64,000 nt of DNA, taken from Kurthia massiliensis. GTDB taxonomy: Bacteria > Bacillota > Bacilli > Bacillales_A > Planococcaceae. Position numbers and translations under genes: made by a program. The stretch is from contig NZ_HE610996.1 in assembly GCF_000285555.1 (NCBI RefSeq), forward strand, positions 521,737 through 585,736, given 5' to 3'. Below the pieces are notes generated by a model, which saw only the letters and a list, made by a program, of their open reading frames with translations, did no database searches and had not been told where the DNA came from. Positions 38,902 through 47,598 of the stretch are shown in pieces (the first letter of the stretch is position 1; every line of letters begins with the position of its first letter).

Positions 38902-39168
38902 TTAATTTATAACAATAACATTTCTCAATAGAGGCTTTATTTCTTTAATAAATAATTGAGCAACTCCTTCATCATCGCAAATATCTAATAAATTTTGTAA
39001 TAAAATTAATTGCTGTTTAAGTTGTAATTGCATTTGTATAGAAATAGTATTCGAAGCTGTATAAACATCTATACAACTTGCAAATTGCATAATTTTATTG
39101 TAACCTTCTTCAATTTGATTCTCTTGAAAACAAACAATAATACAATCACACATTTGATGAATATCCAT
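38902..39168 (-). CDS. Small protein of unknown function between hag and flaG
   Basis: 88 residues, mostly helical, rich in Gln, Ile and Leu, with five cysteines (two near residues 7-13, others near 32 and 63). No recognised domain, signal peptide or transmembrane helix. It has a good ribosome binding site (GAGGTGAAGA before the ATG at 39168) and no room for its own promoter after the hag terminator, so it is probably read through from hag. By position it might be a flagellar chaperone-like or FliT-like protein; this is inference only. Confidence 0.6.
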   Translation of the reverse strand: MDIHQMCDCIIVCFQENQIEEGYNKIMQFASCIDVYTASNTISIQMQLQLKQQLILLQNLLDICDDEGVAQLFIKEIKPLLRNVIVIN

Positions 39169-39185
39169 TCTTCACCTCATTTCAT

Positions 39186-39219
39186 AAAAAAAACGCTTAG
39201 GCTTTTGCCTAAGCGTTTT
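39186..39219 (-). terminator. Terminator after the main flagellin gene
   Basis: Perfect stem AAAACGCTTAGGC / GCCTAAGCGTTTT with a 4-base loop and eight T on the minus strand. Confidence 0.93.
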
Positions 39220-39235
39220 GTAAAAACGTCTTTGA

Positions 39236-40903
39236 TTATTGTAATAAAGAAAGAACGCCTTGTGGTTGTTGGTTAGCTTGAGCTAACATAGATTGAGCTG
39301 CTTGCGTTAAGATGTTGTTCTTAGTGAAGTCCATCATTTCTTTCGCCATATCTGTATCGCGGATACGAGATTCAGCAGCAGTTAAGTTTTCAGAAGTAGT
39401 ACCTAAGTTGTTGATAGTATGTTCTAAACGATTTTGAACAGCACCAAGTTGAGAACGTTGAGTAGATACTTTATTAATAGCAGAATCGATTGTAGTAATT
39501 GCAGATGCAGCGTTTTCGTGAGTTGAAATATCTAATGATTTTTCTACTGCAGTAGCATTTGTACCATCAGTTACAGTTGCATTATCTTGGAATCCTTTGC
39601 CTGAACCAACAATTCCAAGGGCTTTTGCACGCATATCACCGATTGAAACTGAAAGTGATTGTTTTTCATTAGCACCAATTTGGAATTTAAGAGATTTATC
39701 TTCAGTAACATCAGCCGCTTTTTCAGCAAATGTATCATTTTTTAAATTGAATGTAGTAGCAGTAATCGCACTTGAGTCTTTAGCATCTAAAGTGAAACTT
39801 ACGCCATTTTCTTTGAAATTAATAGCACTTGTACCATCCCAGCTTTGTACTGAGCTAGATACTTTAGTTGTGCCATCTTCTTTTAAGAAATCAACAGTTA
39901 AATCTGTACCGTCCCATGTAACACCTACTTTAGTGACATCAGCTAATAATTGTTTACTGTCACCATCAACTTTAAATGAAGTTAATTCAGCAGGAGCATC
40001 ACCAGCCGCTGTTGTATGATTTAACTTTTGGATACCTGAATCAGTATTTGTTGTTAGGGCACCACCTGTTGCCGTAATTTTAGTTAAATCGATTGCAGCT
40101 GTTTTACCCGCAGTCCAGTTATTAACTTCATCAGCAGTTAAAGTAAAACTTACACCCTCATTGTCATAAGTGTATTGATTTTTATCTGCATCAAATGACA
40201 TTTTATCTGCATTGATATTTAATTTATTACCTGTTGCATCTTGTGCTACGATATCAATCGTGATATCATTTCCAGTTTTACCAATTGTGATAGTATTAGT
40301 TTCGTCTGGATCTAAATCTGTCCATTCTAAACCATTTGACGCTGTACCCGTAGCTTTAACATCTGTTTTAGCAAGTGCTTTATTATCTGACCATGTAACT
40401 GGATTTTCGCCTACAGGAATGTCTTGAGTTACCGCTTTTACTACATCTGTAGTAGCGCCTTCAGTAATTACATGTTTATCAGAAAGTTCACCGTTTACTA
40501 ATTTTTTAGTGTTGAACTCAGTAGTGTTACCGATACGGTTAATTTCTGAAGTTAATTGGTCCATTTCTTTTTGTAATTGACCACGGTCATCAGCTGTGTT
40601 TGTATCGTTACCAGCTTGTACTGCTAATTCACGCATACGTTGTAGGATAGCGTGAGTTTCATTTAATGCACCCTCAGCAGTTTGGATAAGAGAGATACCA
40701 TCGTTGGCGTTTTTAGAAGCCATGTCTAAACCTGAGATTTGACCACGCATTTTTTCAGAGATAGCAAGACCTGCAGCGTCATCGCCTGCACGGTTGATTT
40801 GGTAACCTGAAGATAATTTTTCTAAGTTTTTAGATGCAGCTGCTTGGTTAGAGCCTAAAGCACGATGTGTGTTTAAAGCTGCGATATTGTGTTGAATTCT
40901 CAT
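39236..40903 (-). CDS. hag: Flagellin (main filament subunit, enlarged)
   Basis: 555 residues against 304 in B. subtilis. Conserved N-terminal D0/D1 ([17 protein letters not shown] to about 135) and C-terminal D1/D0 (about 430-555, ending [13 protein letters not shown]) flank a central region of roughly 290 residues, rich in Thr, Asp and Ala, that would form the outer D2/D3 domains. ATG at 40903, AAGGAGG upstream. A sigma-D promoter and a CsrA-type hairpin precede it, and a strong terminator follows. A second, short flagellin gene lies upstream. Confidence 0.96.
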   Translation of the reverse strand: MRIQHNIAALNTHRALGSNQAAASKNLEKLSSGYQINRAGDDAAGLAISEKMRGQISGLDMASKNANDGISLIQTAEGALNETHAILQRMRELAVQAGNDTNTADDRGQLQKEMDQLTSEINRIGNTTEFNTKKLVNGELSDKHVITEGATTDVVKAVTQDIPVGENPVTWSDNKALAKTDVKATGTASNGLEWTDLDPDETNTITIGKTGNDITIDIVAQDATGNKLNINADKMSFDADKNQYTYDNEGVSFTLTADEVNNWTAGKTAAIDLTKITATGGALTTNTDSGIQKLNHTTAAGDAPAELTSFKVDGDSKQLLADVTKVGVTWDGTDLTVDFLKEDGTTKVSSSVQSWDGTSAINFKENGVSFTLDAKDSSAITATTFNLKNDTFAEKAADVTEDKSLKFQIGANEKQSLSVSIGDMRAKALGIVGSGKGFQDNATVTDGTNATAVEKSLDISTHENAASAITTIDSAINKVSTQRSQLGAVQNRLEHTINNLGTTSENLTAAESRIRDTDMAKEMMDFTKNNILTQAAQSMLAQANQQPQGVLSLLQ

Positions 40904-40912
40904 TGTGAGATT

Positions 40913-40951
40913 CCTCCTTGAATTTTAAGTTTTCTTCCACGTCCCTGTGGA
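40913..40951 (-). promoter_or_regulatory. CsrA-binding region in the hag leader
   Basis: Hairpin TCCAC-AGGGAC-GTGGA (40951-40936) displays GGA in a six-base loop; ACAGGGACGT matches the CsrA consensus ACARGGAUGU in 9 of 10. The Shine-Dalgarno AAGGAGG (40919-40913), 16 bases on, supplies a second GGA. This is the two-site layout of the B. subtilis hag leader, and csrA and fliW are nearby. Confidence 0.8.
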
Positions 40952-40958
40952 GTTGTGT

Positions 40959-40973
40959 AGCAGTTGTTCTGCT
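40959..40973 (-). promoter_or_regulatory. 5' end hairpin of the hag transcript
   Basis: AGCAG-AACAA-CTGCT, starting a few bases after the predicted transcription start; likely an mRNA-stabilising hairpin. Confidence 0.5.
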
Positions 40974-40984
40974 GTACACTCTAT

Positions 40985-41010
40985 ATATCGTTAATAGATT
41001 GAAATGTTTA
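40985..41010 (-). promoter_or_regulatory. Sigma-D promoter of hag
   Basis: TAAA (41010-41007), 14-base spacer, AACGATAT (40992-40985) against the consensus TAAA-N15-GCCGATAT (6 of 8 in the -10). Leader length would be about 75 bases. Confidence 0.7.
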
Positions 41011-41033
41011 ACTGTTTTTTATAAATTTTTTCT

Positions 41034-41846
41034 TTAATTTAAAAGATTTAAGACCCAATCATTTTTCACATTCGAATGACTAAGGGCGGATTGCATCGTT
41101 TCTTGTAATACTTCATTTTTCGTAAGCTTCATAACTTCAGTTGCAACATTCGCATCACGAATTACAGAATCAGCAGACTGAAGGTTTTCACCTGTCTGTC
41201 GTAAGTTCGAAATATTGTGTGTAAAGCCATTTTGATAAGCACCTAACTTTGCTCGTTGTGATGAAACGCTTTCTGCAGCTTCATCTAGTTTCTTTATAAC
41301 TGCAGTTGCTTTTTCACAAGGTGTTAAAGCAGTATTTAATAAATTTAATTTTTCTACAGAAACTTCTTCTAACAGAATATCCTGACCTTGCTTTTCATTT
41401 GCACCTAGTTGTAAAGAGATGCTTTTTGTCGACCCATCGAACAACTTGAGCGTATTAAACTCTGTATCTGTGCCAACACGATCAATTTCGTTTAAAAGTT
41501 GCTCGTACTCATTTTGAAGTTGCTTACGATCAGATTCTGTATTCGTATCGTTCGCAGCTTGCACCGCAAGCTCTCTTCCTCTAATAATCATATCATTTAC
41601 TTCAGATAGAGCACCTTCTGCCGTTTGTAACAATGAAATACTATCTTGTGTATTTTTTGCTGCCTTATCTAATCCAGATATTTGTGCGCGTAGCTTTTCT
41701 GAAATAGACAATCCTGCTACATCATCACTTGCACGGTTAATGCGCAAACTTGTTGCTAATTTTTCTGTATGCTTATCTACATTTTTGTTCGCACTTCCGA
41801 GTTGTCTCACCGTATTAAGTGCTGTGATATTATGACGAATATACAT
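41034..41846 (-). CDS. Second, short flagellin
   Basis: 270 residues with flagellin D0/D1 at both ends (MYIRHNITALNTVRQLG; SQRAKLGAYQNGFTHNISNL) and almost no variable domain. It differs from the main flagellin: the C-terminus ends SHSNVKNDWVLNLLN instead of the AQANQ-type end, a cysteine is present (TPCEKA near 181), and the central part is minimal. Good ribosome binding site (GGGGAGGAG) at the ATG, and a TCCGATAA sigma-D -10 upstream. No terminator before hag, so read-through is possible. It may be a minor or base-proximal filament subunit. Confidence 0.9.
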   Translation of the reverse strand: MYIRHNITALNTVRQLGSANKNVDKHTEKLATSLRINRASDDVAGLSISEKLRAQISGLDKAAKNTQDSISLLQTAEGALSEVNDMIIRGRELAVQAANDTNTESDRKQLQNEYEQLLNEIDRVGTDTEFNTLKLFDGSTKSISLQLGANEKQGQDILLEEVSVEKLNLLNTALTPCEKATAVIKKLDEAAESVSSQRAKLGAYQNGFTHNISNLRQTGENLQSADSVIRDANVATEVMKLTKNEVLQETMQSALSHSNVKNDWVLNLLN

Positions 41847-41877
41847 ATGTTCTCCTCCCCTTACGTCATTTCTTTTT

Positions 41878-41885
41878 TTATCGGA
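41878..41885 (-). promoter_or_regulatory. Sigma-D -10 element before the short flagellin
   Basis: TCCGATAA matches GCCGATAA in 7 of 8. No good TAAA -35 lies at the usual distance (TTTA at 15 bases), so the promoter may be weak. Confidence 0.45.
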
Positions 41886-42020
41886 ACGAGAAGATATGTA
41901 TAAATTTGTTATTTTTATTTTTTTTAGTAGATTAGCATAAATTTAATTCTGAAAAATCAGATTTTTTCATAAAATAGTTCTTTAGTCTTTTTTAAATAAA
42001 TTCTATCGAATAAAAATATA

Positions 42021-42054
42021 AAAAAGAGCTCAAAATTTTACGTTTTGAGCTCTT
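42021..42054 (-). terminator. Terminator after csrA
   Basis: Perfect 13-pair stem AAAGAGCTCAAAA / TTTTGAGCTCTTT with a 7-base loop and T-run on the minus strand. Confidence 0.9.
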
Positions 42055-42064
42055 TGAGTTCATT

Positions 42065-42280
42065 TTATTGCCAGCCATCTAAAACACTTAAGTTTTGTGT
42101 TTCTAGTGCCGCTTTATTTTCTTTTTGAATTTCCTCATAAAGTTCTTTACGAAATATTTTAAGTGAACGCGGTGCTTCTATGCCAATTTTTACTTGGTCA
42201 CCATCAATAGATACAACCTTCACTTGTATATCTTCTCCAAGCATAACTGTTTCACCAGGTTTCCTCGTCAACACTAACAT
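42065..42280 (-). CDS. csrA: Carbon storage regulator CsrA
   Basis: 71-residue RNA-binding dimer. The N-terminal LVLTRKPGE and the RNA-contact loop IEAPRSLKIFRKELYEEI are intact. CsrA represses flagellin translation by binding the hag leader until FliW removes it. The ATG overlaps the fliW stop (TAATG), giving coupled translation. Confidence 0.96.
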   Translation of the reverse strand: MLVLTRKPGETVMLGEDIQVKVVSIDGDQVKIGIEAPRSLKIFRKELYEEIQKENKAALETQNLSVLDGWQ

Positions 42281-42723
42281 TATTTCACACTTCCTTCAGC
42301 AACTTTTAAAGGGTATCTTAATAAATCATCTTTTACATCTGTTAAAACAATTTGCTTTGCTAATTTTTCTTTTGCATTGACAACTACTGGTGCTAACAAA
42401 TTAATTGTAGAATTAATCAACGTATCTCTTAATGTTAAAATCCCGTAAACTATTACATCTTCTGGCTTTTCAACATTTAATTGTACGACGTCACTTTGTT
42501 GTAAATCAAAAGCATAATCCGCTTTAAATACATACGGTGTTGCAACCATAAAACCAACTTCTTGTAAATTAATAGACTGTAAAATCAAAAATGGTGACAA
42601 ATCATTTAAAGGTACGATTGCAAATTCTTTCTGATCAGGAAATCCTGGAATGCCTTCTGGAAAAGAAATAATATCTTCTTTTTCAATTTCTACTGTACCG
42701 ATGAATTTCGTTTTAATTTTCAT
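42280..42723 (-). CDS. fliW: Flagellar assembly factor FliW
   Basis: 147 residues. The N-terminal FPEGIPGFPDQKEFAIVPL block is the family hallmark. FliW binds either flagellin or CsrA; when flagellin is exported, FliW is freed and sequesters CsrA, lifting repression of hag. ATG at 42723; the gene starts 4 bases after yviE ends. Partner genes csrA, fliS and hag are all adjacent. Confidence 0.96.
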   Translation of the reverse strand: MKIKTKFIGTVEIEKEDIISFPEGIPGFPDQKEFAIVPLNDLSPFLILQSINLQEVGFMVATPYVFKADYAFDLQQSDVVQLNVEKPEDVIVYGILTLRDTLINSTINLLAPVVVNAKEKLAKQIVLTDVKDDLLRYPLKVAEGSVK

Positions 42724-42726
42724 AAC

Positions 42727-43287
42727 CTATTCTCCCTTAATAACATTTGTTTCTACAGAAGCTCTTTGTACTGTAGTGCCTGATACGCTACCAGGCGTAT
42801 ATTGTCCTTGGATATCCCCTAGTGTAACATCGAATTTAGGTTTTTGAGGGGTAATATTGATATCCAATTTTCCAGGTATATAAGTTGATTTTACAGAACC
42901 GATAGACGGCATCCATTTAATTGCAGAACGAACAGGTTGAATTTCTAGTTTTGACTTCGCGATAGCTTGGATTTGATTTTGACCGGAAGCTATTTCCATC
43001 ATTTGCCAACCTTCTCTTGCACGTCTTTCCGTGCCAGCTTTAACTGCTTGCATTCCCTTTTGTGCAGCCTCTTCAATAGCTTCTTTTACAGTTAAAAGAC
43101 CGATATCTTTTCTTGCTTGTGATTGGTCGATTTGAAGTTGTGCAGCTTCAGTACTGATTTCTAATATGGCAGCTGGTTGTTCTATTTTTACTTGTGCATC
43201 TGTAGATGTCATTTCTAATTTAGGATGCGTTGAGTGAATTTCTACTTTTTGGTCTGTTGTTCGTATGTCTACACGATCTAATTTCAT
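42727..43287 (-). CDS. yviE: YviE-like protein (DUF6470)
   Basis: 186 residues. The N-terminus has short alternating beta segments (KVEIHSTHPKLEM, AQVKIEQPAAILEIS). A helical part follows (SQARKDIGLLTVKEAIEEAAQKG), and the C-terminal half is a basic beta region with VKSTYIPGKLDINI. This matches YviE/DUF6470, always found between flgL and fliW; function is not established. RBS AAAGGTGG before the ATG at 43287. No separate promoter fits between it and the flgL terminator. Confidence 0.88.
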   Translation of the reverse strand: MKLDRVDIRTTDQKVEIHSTHPKLEMTSTDAQVKIEQPAAILEISTEAAQLQIDQSQARKDIGLLTVKEAIEEAAQKGMQAVKAGTERRAREGWQMMEIASGQNQIQAIAKSKLEIQPVRSAIKWMPSIGSVKSTYIPGKLDINITPQKPKFDVTLGDIQGQYTPGSVSGTTVQRASVETNVIKGE

Positions 43288-43303
43288 CTATTATCCCACC
43301 TTT

Positions 43304-43331
43304 AAAAAAAACGCTCGCACATGGCGAGCGC
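43304..43331 (-). terminator. Hairpin terminator/attenuator after flgL
   Basis: Stem CGCTCGC-CATGT-GCGAGCG followed by eight T on the minus strand, between flgL (stop 43338) and yviE (start 43287). With only about 16 bases left before yviE, transcription of yviE-fliW-csrA must come through it. Confidence 0.85.
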
Positions 43332-43337
43332 TTATTA

Positions 43338-44987
43338 TTATCGAATGAAATCAACTAATGTTTGTTGAATAATTTTGCCACCTACAGATAAAGCTGCGTT
43401 ATGAATTGATTCTTGTGTAATCAAATTCGTAATTGCCTCTTCATATTCAACATCTTCCACATTAGATTGCTGCTTCGTTAATGTCTCTTTTTGCAAAGCT
43501 AAACGATCTGCCATCATGTCTACTCGATTTTGCTTAGCGCCTACTTGTGAACGTTCTTTTAATACAAGGTCTACTACCCCTTGAATCGTTTCGTTAGCAC
43601 GATCCGCAGCAGAATTTGTACCACCTAATAGCACTGTTAATTTATCATGAGAAGTTTCATCGTTTACATCACCTGTAAGTGCAGCTTCAACTTTTGCAAA
43701 TACAGTATCTAATTTTGCAAACATCAGTTGAGCTCCTGTAGACGTTACACCCAATTGTATATCGTTATAAATTTCGACGTTTGCTGATTGATCCATACCT
43801 GTAATATTTTGAGCAATTTTCTTATCGGCAGATTCTTTTTTCTCACCGTAGTTATTCGTTGTATCGTTATTTTTGATATTTACTTTGCCCGTTGCATCAG
43901 ATTTAATTTCTGTTTGTGTTGGTGTATTTAGGGTTAATTCACCTGTATTACTTGAATCAATTGTCGTTCCTTCTGCTGTTTTATACATCACAGAAGCATT
44001 TGGTTGGATAGTGATTTCACTATTATTATCGCTATTTGTAATCACAACATTTCCTGTTGCATCTATATTTAAAGTACGATACAAATCAAGTTGAAGAGCG
44101 CCAGATGTTGCTGTTAATGGCTGATCATTTTGATCAGTAATCGTACCATCCGCTGCTATTTTTGCAATTGTATCTCCATTAGCATTTGTAATTGATGTCG
44201 CTGTACCATCGTTAGAAATTGTTAGTGTATTAGGCGCATAATCATTATCCGTTAAAATCGTTGTGACTTCTCCAGGATTCTCATTATTCACAACTGTGTT
44301 AATACCAAGATTTGCAGAAGGTGTTAAAACGGTAGAAGTAGCTGTCGTTGACAATAGTGTGGCTACTGTAGTTGGTGTCGCATTATCTGCTACTTTCTGT
44401 ACAACATTATTTGTTACTTTCGCAACTAATTCTCCATCTTTATCTCGTGCTGTAGCAATTGTTGAGTTATCTTTTTGCGTGTAGAGCTCAAGAGATTCCA
44501 CTGGATTGTTATTTGCATCTACGTATGTTGTCATATCAACAGTTGCATTTAAATAAACAGGTTCATTCGTTCTTGTGCCACTAAAAATATAGTTATCGCC
44601 AACTTTTGTGTTAGCAATATCTTTAACTTCCTCACGAATTTGTTGAATTTCAACGAGCATTTTTTCACGATCAATCGTTTGATTCGTATCATTTGCTGCT
44701 TGAGTGACAAGTTCTTGAACACGCGTCATTGCGTTTGTGATTTGTCCTAATGCGTCATCGGACATATCAAGCCATTTTGTAGCTGTGTCTAGATTGTCTT
44801 GATATTGTTGATTTTGCTGTAATTGCGTTCGATAGCTCATCGCTTTTGTCGTACCTACTGGATCATCAGAAGGACGCAAAAGCTTTGAACCTGTTGAAAT
44901 TTGCTCTTGTAAAACTGCCATTCGATTGTAGCTGCTATTTAAGTTACGTAGCATTGTATTCGATAGCATCGATTGTGTTACACGCAT
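43338..44987 (-). CDS. flgL: Flagellar hook-associated protein 3 FlgL (enlarged)
   Basis: 549 residues against 298 in B. subtilis. FlgL joins hook to filament together with FlgK. The N-terminus MRVTQSMLSNTMLRNLNSSYNRM and the C-terminus (RSQVGAKQNRVDMMADRLALQ, TQESIHNAALSVGGKIIQQTLVDFIR) are conserved. Residues about 160-410 are an inserted Thr/Asn/Asp-rich, probably beta-stranded domain. ATG at 44987 with GGAGGT. It begins 13 bases after flgK. Confidence 0.95.
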   Translation of the reverse strand: MRVTQSMLSNTMLRNLNSSYNRMAVLQEQISTGSKLLRPSDDPVGTTKAMSYRTQLQQNQQYQDNLDTATKWLDMSDDALGQITNAMTRVQELVTQAANDTNQTIDREKMLVEIQQIREEVKDIANTKVGDNYIFSGTRTNEPVYLNATVDMTTYVDANNNPVESLELYTQKDNSTIATARDKDGELVAKVTNNVVQKVADNATPTTVATLLSTTATSTVLTPSANLGINTVVNNENPGEVTTILTDNDYAPNTLTISNDGTATSITNANGDTIAKIAADGTITDQNDQPLTATSGALQLDLYRTLNIDATGNVVITNSDNNSEITIQPNASVMYKTAEGTTIDSSNTGELTLNTPTQTEIKSDATGKVNIKNNDTTNNYGEKKESADKKIAQNITGMDQSANVEIYNDIQLGVTSTGAQLMFAKLDTVFAKVEAALTGDVNDETSHDKLTVLLGGTNSAADRANETIQGVVDLVLKERSQVGAKQNRVDMMADRLALQKETLTKQQSNVEDVEYEEAITNLITQESIHNAALSVGGKIIQQTLVDFIR

Positions 44988-45000
44988 TTAAAATACCTCC

Positions 45001-46968
45001 CTATAAACCTACTCGGCCCATACTATTAATAATCTTATCTAATGTTTCATCGATTGTTGACATCATACGTGCTGACGCGTTGTATGCTTGTTGGAATTTA
45101 ATCATATCTGTCATTTCTTCGTCCAAAGATACTGTCGTAATAGAATCTCGATTGTTAGAAATTGTTAATTGAATTGTCCCAGAATTATATTCCATTTTCA
45201 TTGCTTTTTCGCCTTCAGTACCAACATCAGCTACCATTGATTCATAGAATTTGGCTGCAGAAGAACCATTTAAACCCGCAAGAGTTGTAGTCTTCATATT
45301 TGATAGTTTTAGCGCTAAATCACCATTACCTTCTTCACGGTCACGAGAAGAAGCAGCAATGTTATTAAAATTAGACATCTCATCATTTACTTTAATATTC
45401 GCTGCTGTAATAGTTGTAGGAGTCGTTCCATCAGAATTTTTTGTCTGCTCGAAAAACGCTAATCCTGTAGGAGAATTTTTAATACCATCTGTCGACAGTC
45501 CATAACCATCTTCATGAATAGCGTTAAATGCTTGTGCAAATTCATTTGCTAGTTTATTTAAGTCATCCATTTTTTGAGCATAGAAACCTTGAACATTTAA
45601 TTTAGGATTTCCATTATCGTCTAATACAATATTGCCAGTGGCATCTTTTAAGATCGTTTCATTTGTATAGCCATATGAAACTGCATAAGAAGTCAGGCTA
45701 CCTTTTTGCATATTCATATTGCTGAAGCTAATGTTATCTGATGTAGTCGTACCTGTTTTTACAGATGCGGCTGTAATCGCATTTGTCGCTGCATCACGTG
45801 TGAATGTAAATGTAGAAGATGCTCCGGTAGAGTCCGTTAATACAACTTCACCATTTGCTCCTGGGTTCACGGTTGTAGCAGCTTGACCTGCTTCAGTAGC
45901 TGTAAATGTACCATCTGCATTCGGTACAAGTGTCCAGTTGCCACTCGTAATTGTCACTGCATTTGTCGCTGGATCTGTCGTAACAGTAGCTTCTGCTGAC
46001 GTTTCAGTCGTTTTGACTACATTAATACCTGAGAATGCTTCAAAGATGTCATCTTTTGAAATATTGTTGCTTGTAATCTTTCCCGCTGCATCTACTGTAT
46101 CTGTAGTTAGAGAAATTTTTGCAGCAATAGATTTACCATATAACGGACGATCTACACCATTGTAGTTTTGTGTACCTGTTTTTTCAGAAGATACTAATGC
46201 TTGCTTAGAACCGTCTGCCTTTACTAAATAAACATCTATCGCACCTTCAGCTGCATCAGTTGCCACGCCACCTGAATAGTGACTTTCTATAGAAATGGGA
46301 ATGTACTCAGATAAATTATCAAGTAATTTATCACGTTCATCATATAATTCATTCGGAATATAACCATTTGGCTCTACACGCTTAATTTGATTATTTAAAT
46401 TCGCAATTTGTTCTAAAATAGAATTGATTCTATCAGTTGTATTCATTGCTTCATATTTTAAATTTGTTTGTACTTGCGTCATCTGTGTATTCATATAATT
46501 GAAAGAAGAAGCTAAATGAGATGCTTTTGTATATACTACTTGGCGTGCAGCTGATGAACTTGGCGCATTTGCTAATGTTTGCCACGCTGTATAAAAGTCG
46601 TCAAAAGCTGCGTTTAAACCGTATTCAGATGGTTCCGACATAATGTCTTCCATTTGGCTAATCGCATTCGTTTGTTGCGACCAGAATCCTAAATTATTCG
46701 TTTCTTGACGATATTGTTTATCAACAAATTGATCACGAATACGTGTAATTGATTCTGACGTAACCCCTGTTCCTAAATGCCCTGCCATCATCGGTGCGTT
46801 CATCCCTGCTGATGGGAAACCAGTAGTTGCCTCTAAATTAACTCGTTGACGCGTATAGCCAATTGTATTGGCATTAGAAATATTATGACCGACTGTATAA
46901 AGAGCTGTTTGTTGTGCAGTTAAGCCACGTTTATTTGTTTCAAGCCCCATGAATGTAGAAATTGCCAT
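45001..46968 (-). CDS. flgK: Flagellar hook-associated protein 1 FlgK (enlarged)
   Basis: 655 residues against 507 in B. subtilis. The N-terminal FMGLETNKRGLTAQQTALYTVGHNISNANTIGYTRQ and C-terminal FQQAYNASARMMSTIDETLDKIINSMG blocks are typical. A Thr/Ala-rich beta insertion of roughly 150 residues lies near 270-430. ATG at 46968 with GGAGGT. It follows flgN after a terminator-like hairpin. Confidence 0.95.
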   Translation of the reverse strand: MAISTFMGLETNKRGLTAQQTALYTVGHNISNANTIGYTRQRVNLEATTGFPSAGMNAPMMAGHLGTGVTSESITRIRDQFVDKQYRQETNNLGFWSQQTNAISQMEDIMSEPSEYGLNAAFDDFYTAWQTLANAPSSSAARQVVYTKASHLASSFNYMNTQMTQVQTNLKYEAMNTTDRINSILEQIANLNNQIKRVEPNGYIPNELYDERDKLLDNLSEYIPISIESHYSGGVATDAAEGAIDVYLVKADGSKQALVSSEKTGTQNYNGVDRPLYGKSIAAKISLTTDTVDAAGKITSNNISKDDIFEAFSGINVVKTTETSAEATVTTDPATNAVTITSGNWTLVPNADGTFTATEAGQAATTVNPGANGEVVLTDSTGASSTFTFTRDAATNAITAASVKTGTTTSDNISFSNMNMQKGSLTSYAVSYGYTNETILKDATGNIVLDDNGNPKLNVQGFYAQKMDDLNKLANEFAQAFNAIHEDGYGLSTDGIKNSPTGLAFFEQTKNSDGTTPTTITAANIKVNDEMSNFNNIAASSRDREEGNGDLALKLSNMKTTTLAGLNGSSAAKFYESMVADVGTEGEKAMKMEYNSGTIQLTISNNRDSITTVSLDEEMTDMIKFQQAYNASARMMSTIDETLDKIINSMGRVGL

Positions 46969-47052
46969 GATCTTACCTCCTAAAAATATTATCCCGTTTA
47001 TATTTCACTCTTTTTTTCATCGGTATGTTGTATTAAAAATGAAGCGAAAACA

Positions 47053-47090
47053 TAAAAAAAACGTTAAAATGCAATCGCATTTTAACGTTT
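47053..47090 (-). terminator. Hairpin terminator between flgN and flgK
   Basis: Perfect 13-pair stem AACGTTAAAATGC / GCATTTTAACGTT with a 4-base loop and eight T on the minus strand. It overlaps the flgN stop. Confidence 0.88.
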
Positions 47091-47583
47091 ATGCTTTTGA
47101 ATTAAAGCGTCCTATCATCGATGCCACTTGTCGGGCACCTTGCGTTTCGCCATAGTTAAAGTTTTCTTGCTGTGGTCGCATCATATCAAGCGTCATATTG
47201 ACGACTTTTAATGATTCGAACAATAATTTTTGGTTTAAATCGTTGCATCGTTTTAAATGGTTAACCGATTGCAATAGCTGTTGTGACGTATCACGTAACT
47301 GCTGTCTTTCCTGCTCCGTCGGTACAATGGCAATTAACTGTTCAATCGTCGGTGATGTTGTTGGCACGTTATGTGCTTTGAAATATGCATCGACTAGTTG
47401 CTGACGTACCCCTTCTAACTGAGAGATAGCAGAAATATGCGATTGCTCATCGTTCAACATTTGCTTGATGCCGTCCATATCCCCTGTCGTAATCAGTTCG
47501 GTTTTATGGTCAGCTAGCTTGATTAAGCTTTGATGCAGCATATTCAGCTTCGCCATAATCGTATTGATTTTTTCAATGGACAT
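47089..47583 (-). CDS. flgN: FlgN-family flagellar chaperone
   Basis: 164 residues, all-helical, with heptad-like leucines (LNMLHQSLIKLADHKTELI) typical of FlgN/YvyG, the export chaperone for FlgK and FlgL. The C-terminal NYGETQGARQVASMIGRFNSKA tail is the expected substrate-binding end. RBS AGGGG before the ATG at 47583. Lies between flgM and flgK. Confidence 0.92.
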   Translation of the reverse strand: MSIEKINTIMAKLNMLHQSLIKLADHKTELITTGDMDGIKQMLNDEQSHISAISQLEGVRQQLVDAYFKAHNVPTTSPTIEQLIAIVPTEQERQQLRDTSQQLLQSVNHLKRCNDLNQKLLFESLKVVNMTLDMMRPQQENFNYGETQGARQVASMIGRFNSKA

Positions 47584-47598
47584 CGTTTAAACCCCTTA

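Noticed and set aside
39597-40019. 140-codon plus-strand frame inside hag
   Set aside because: Antisense shadow in the variable flagellin region; no start signal.
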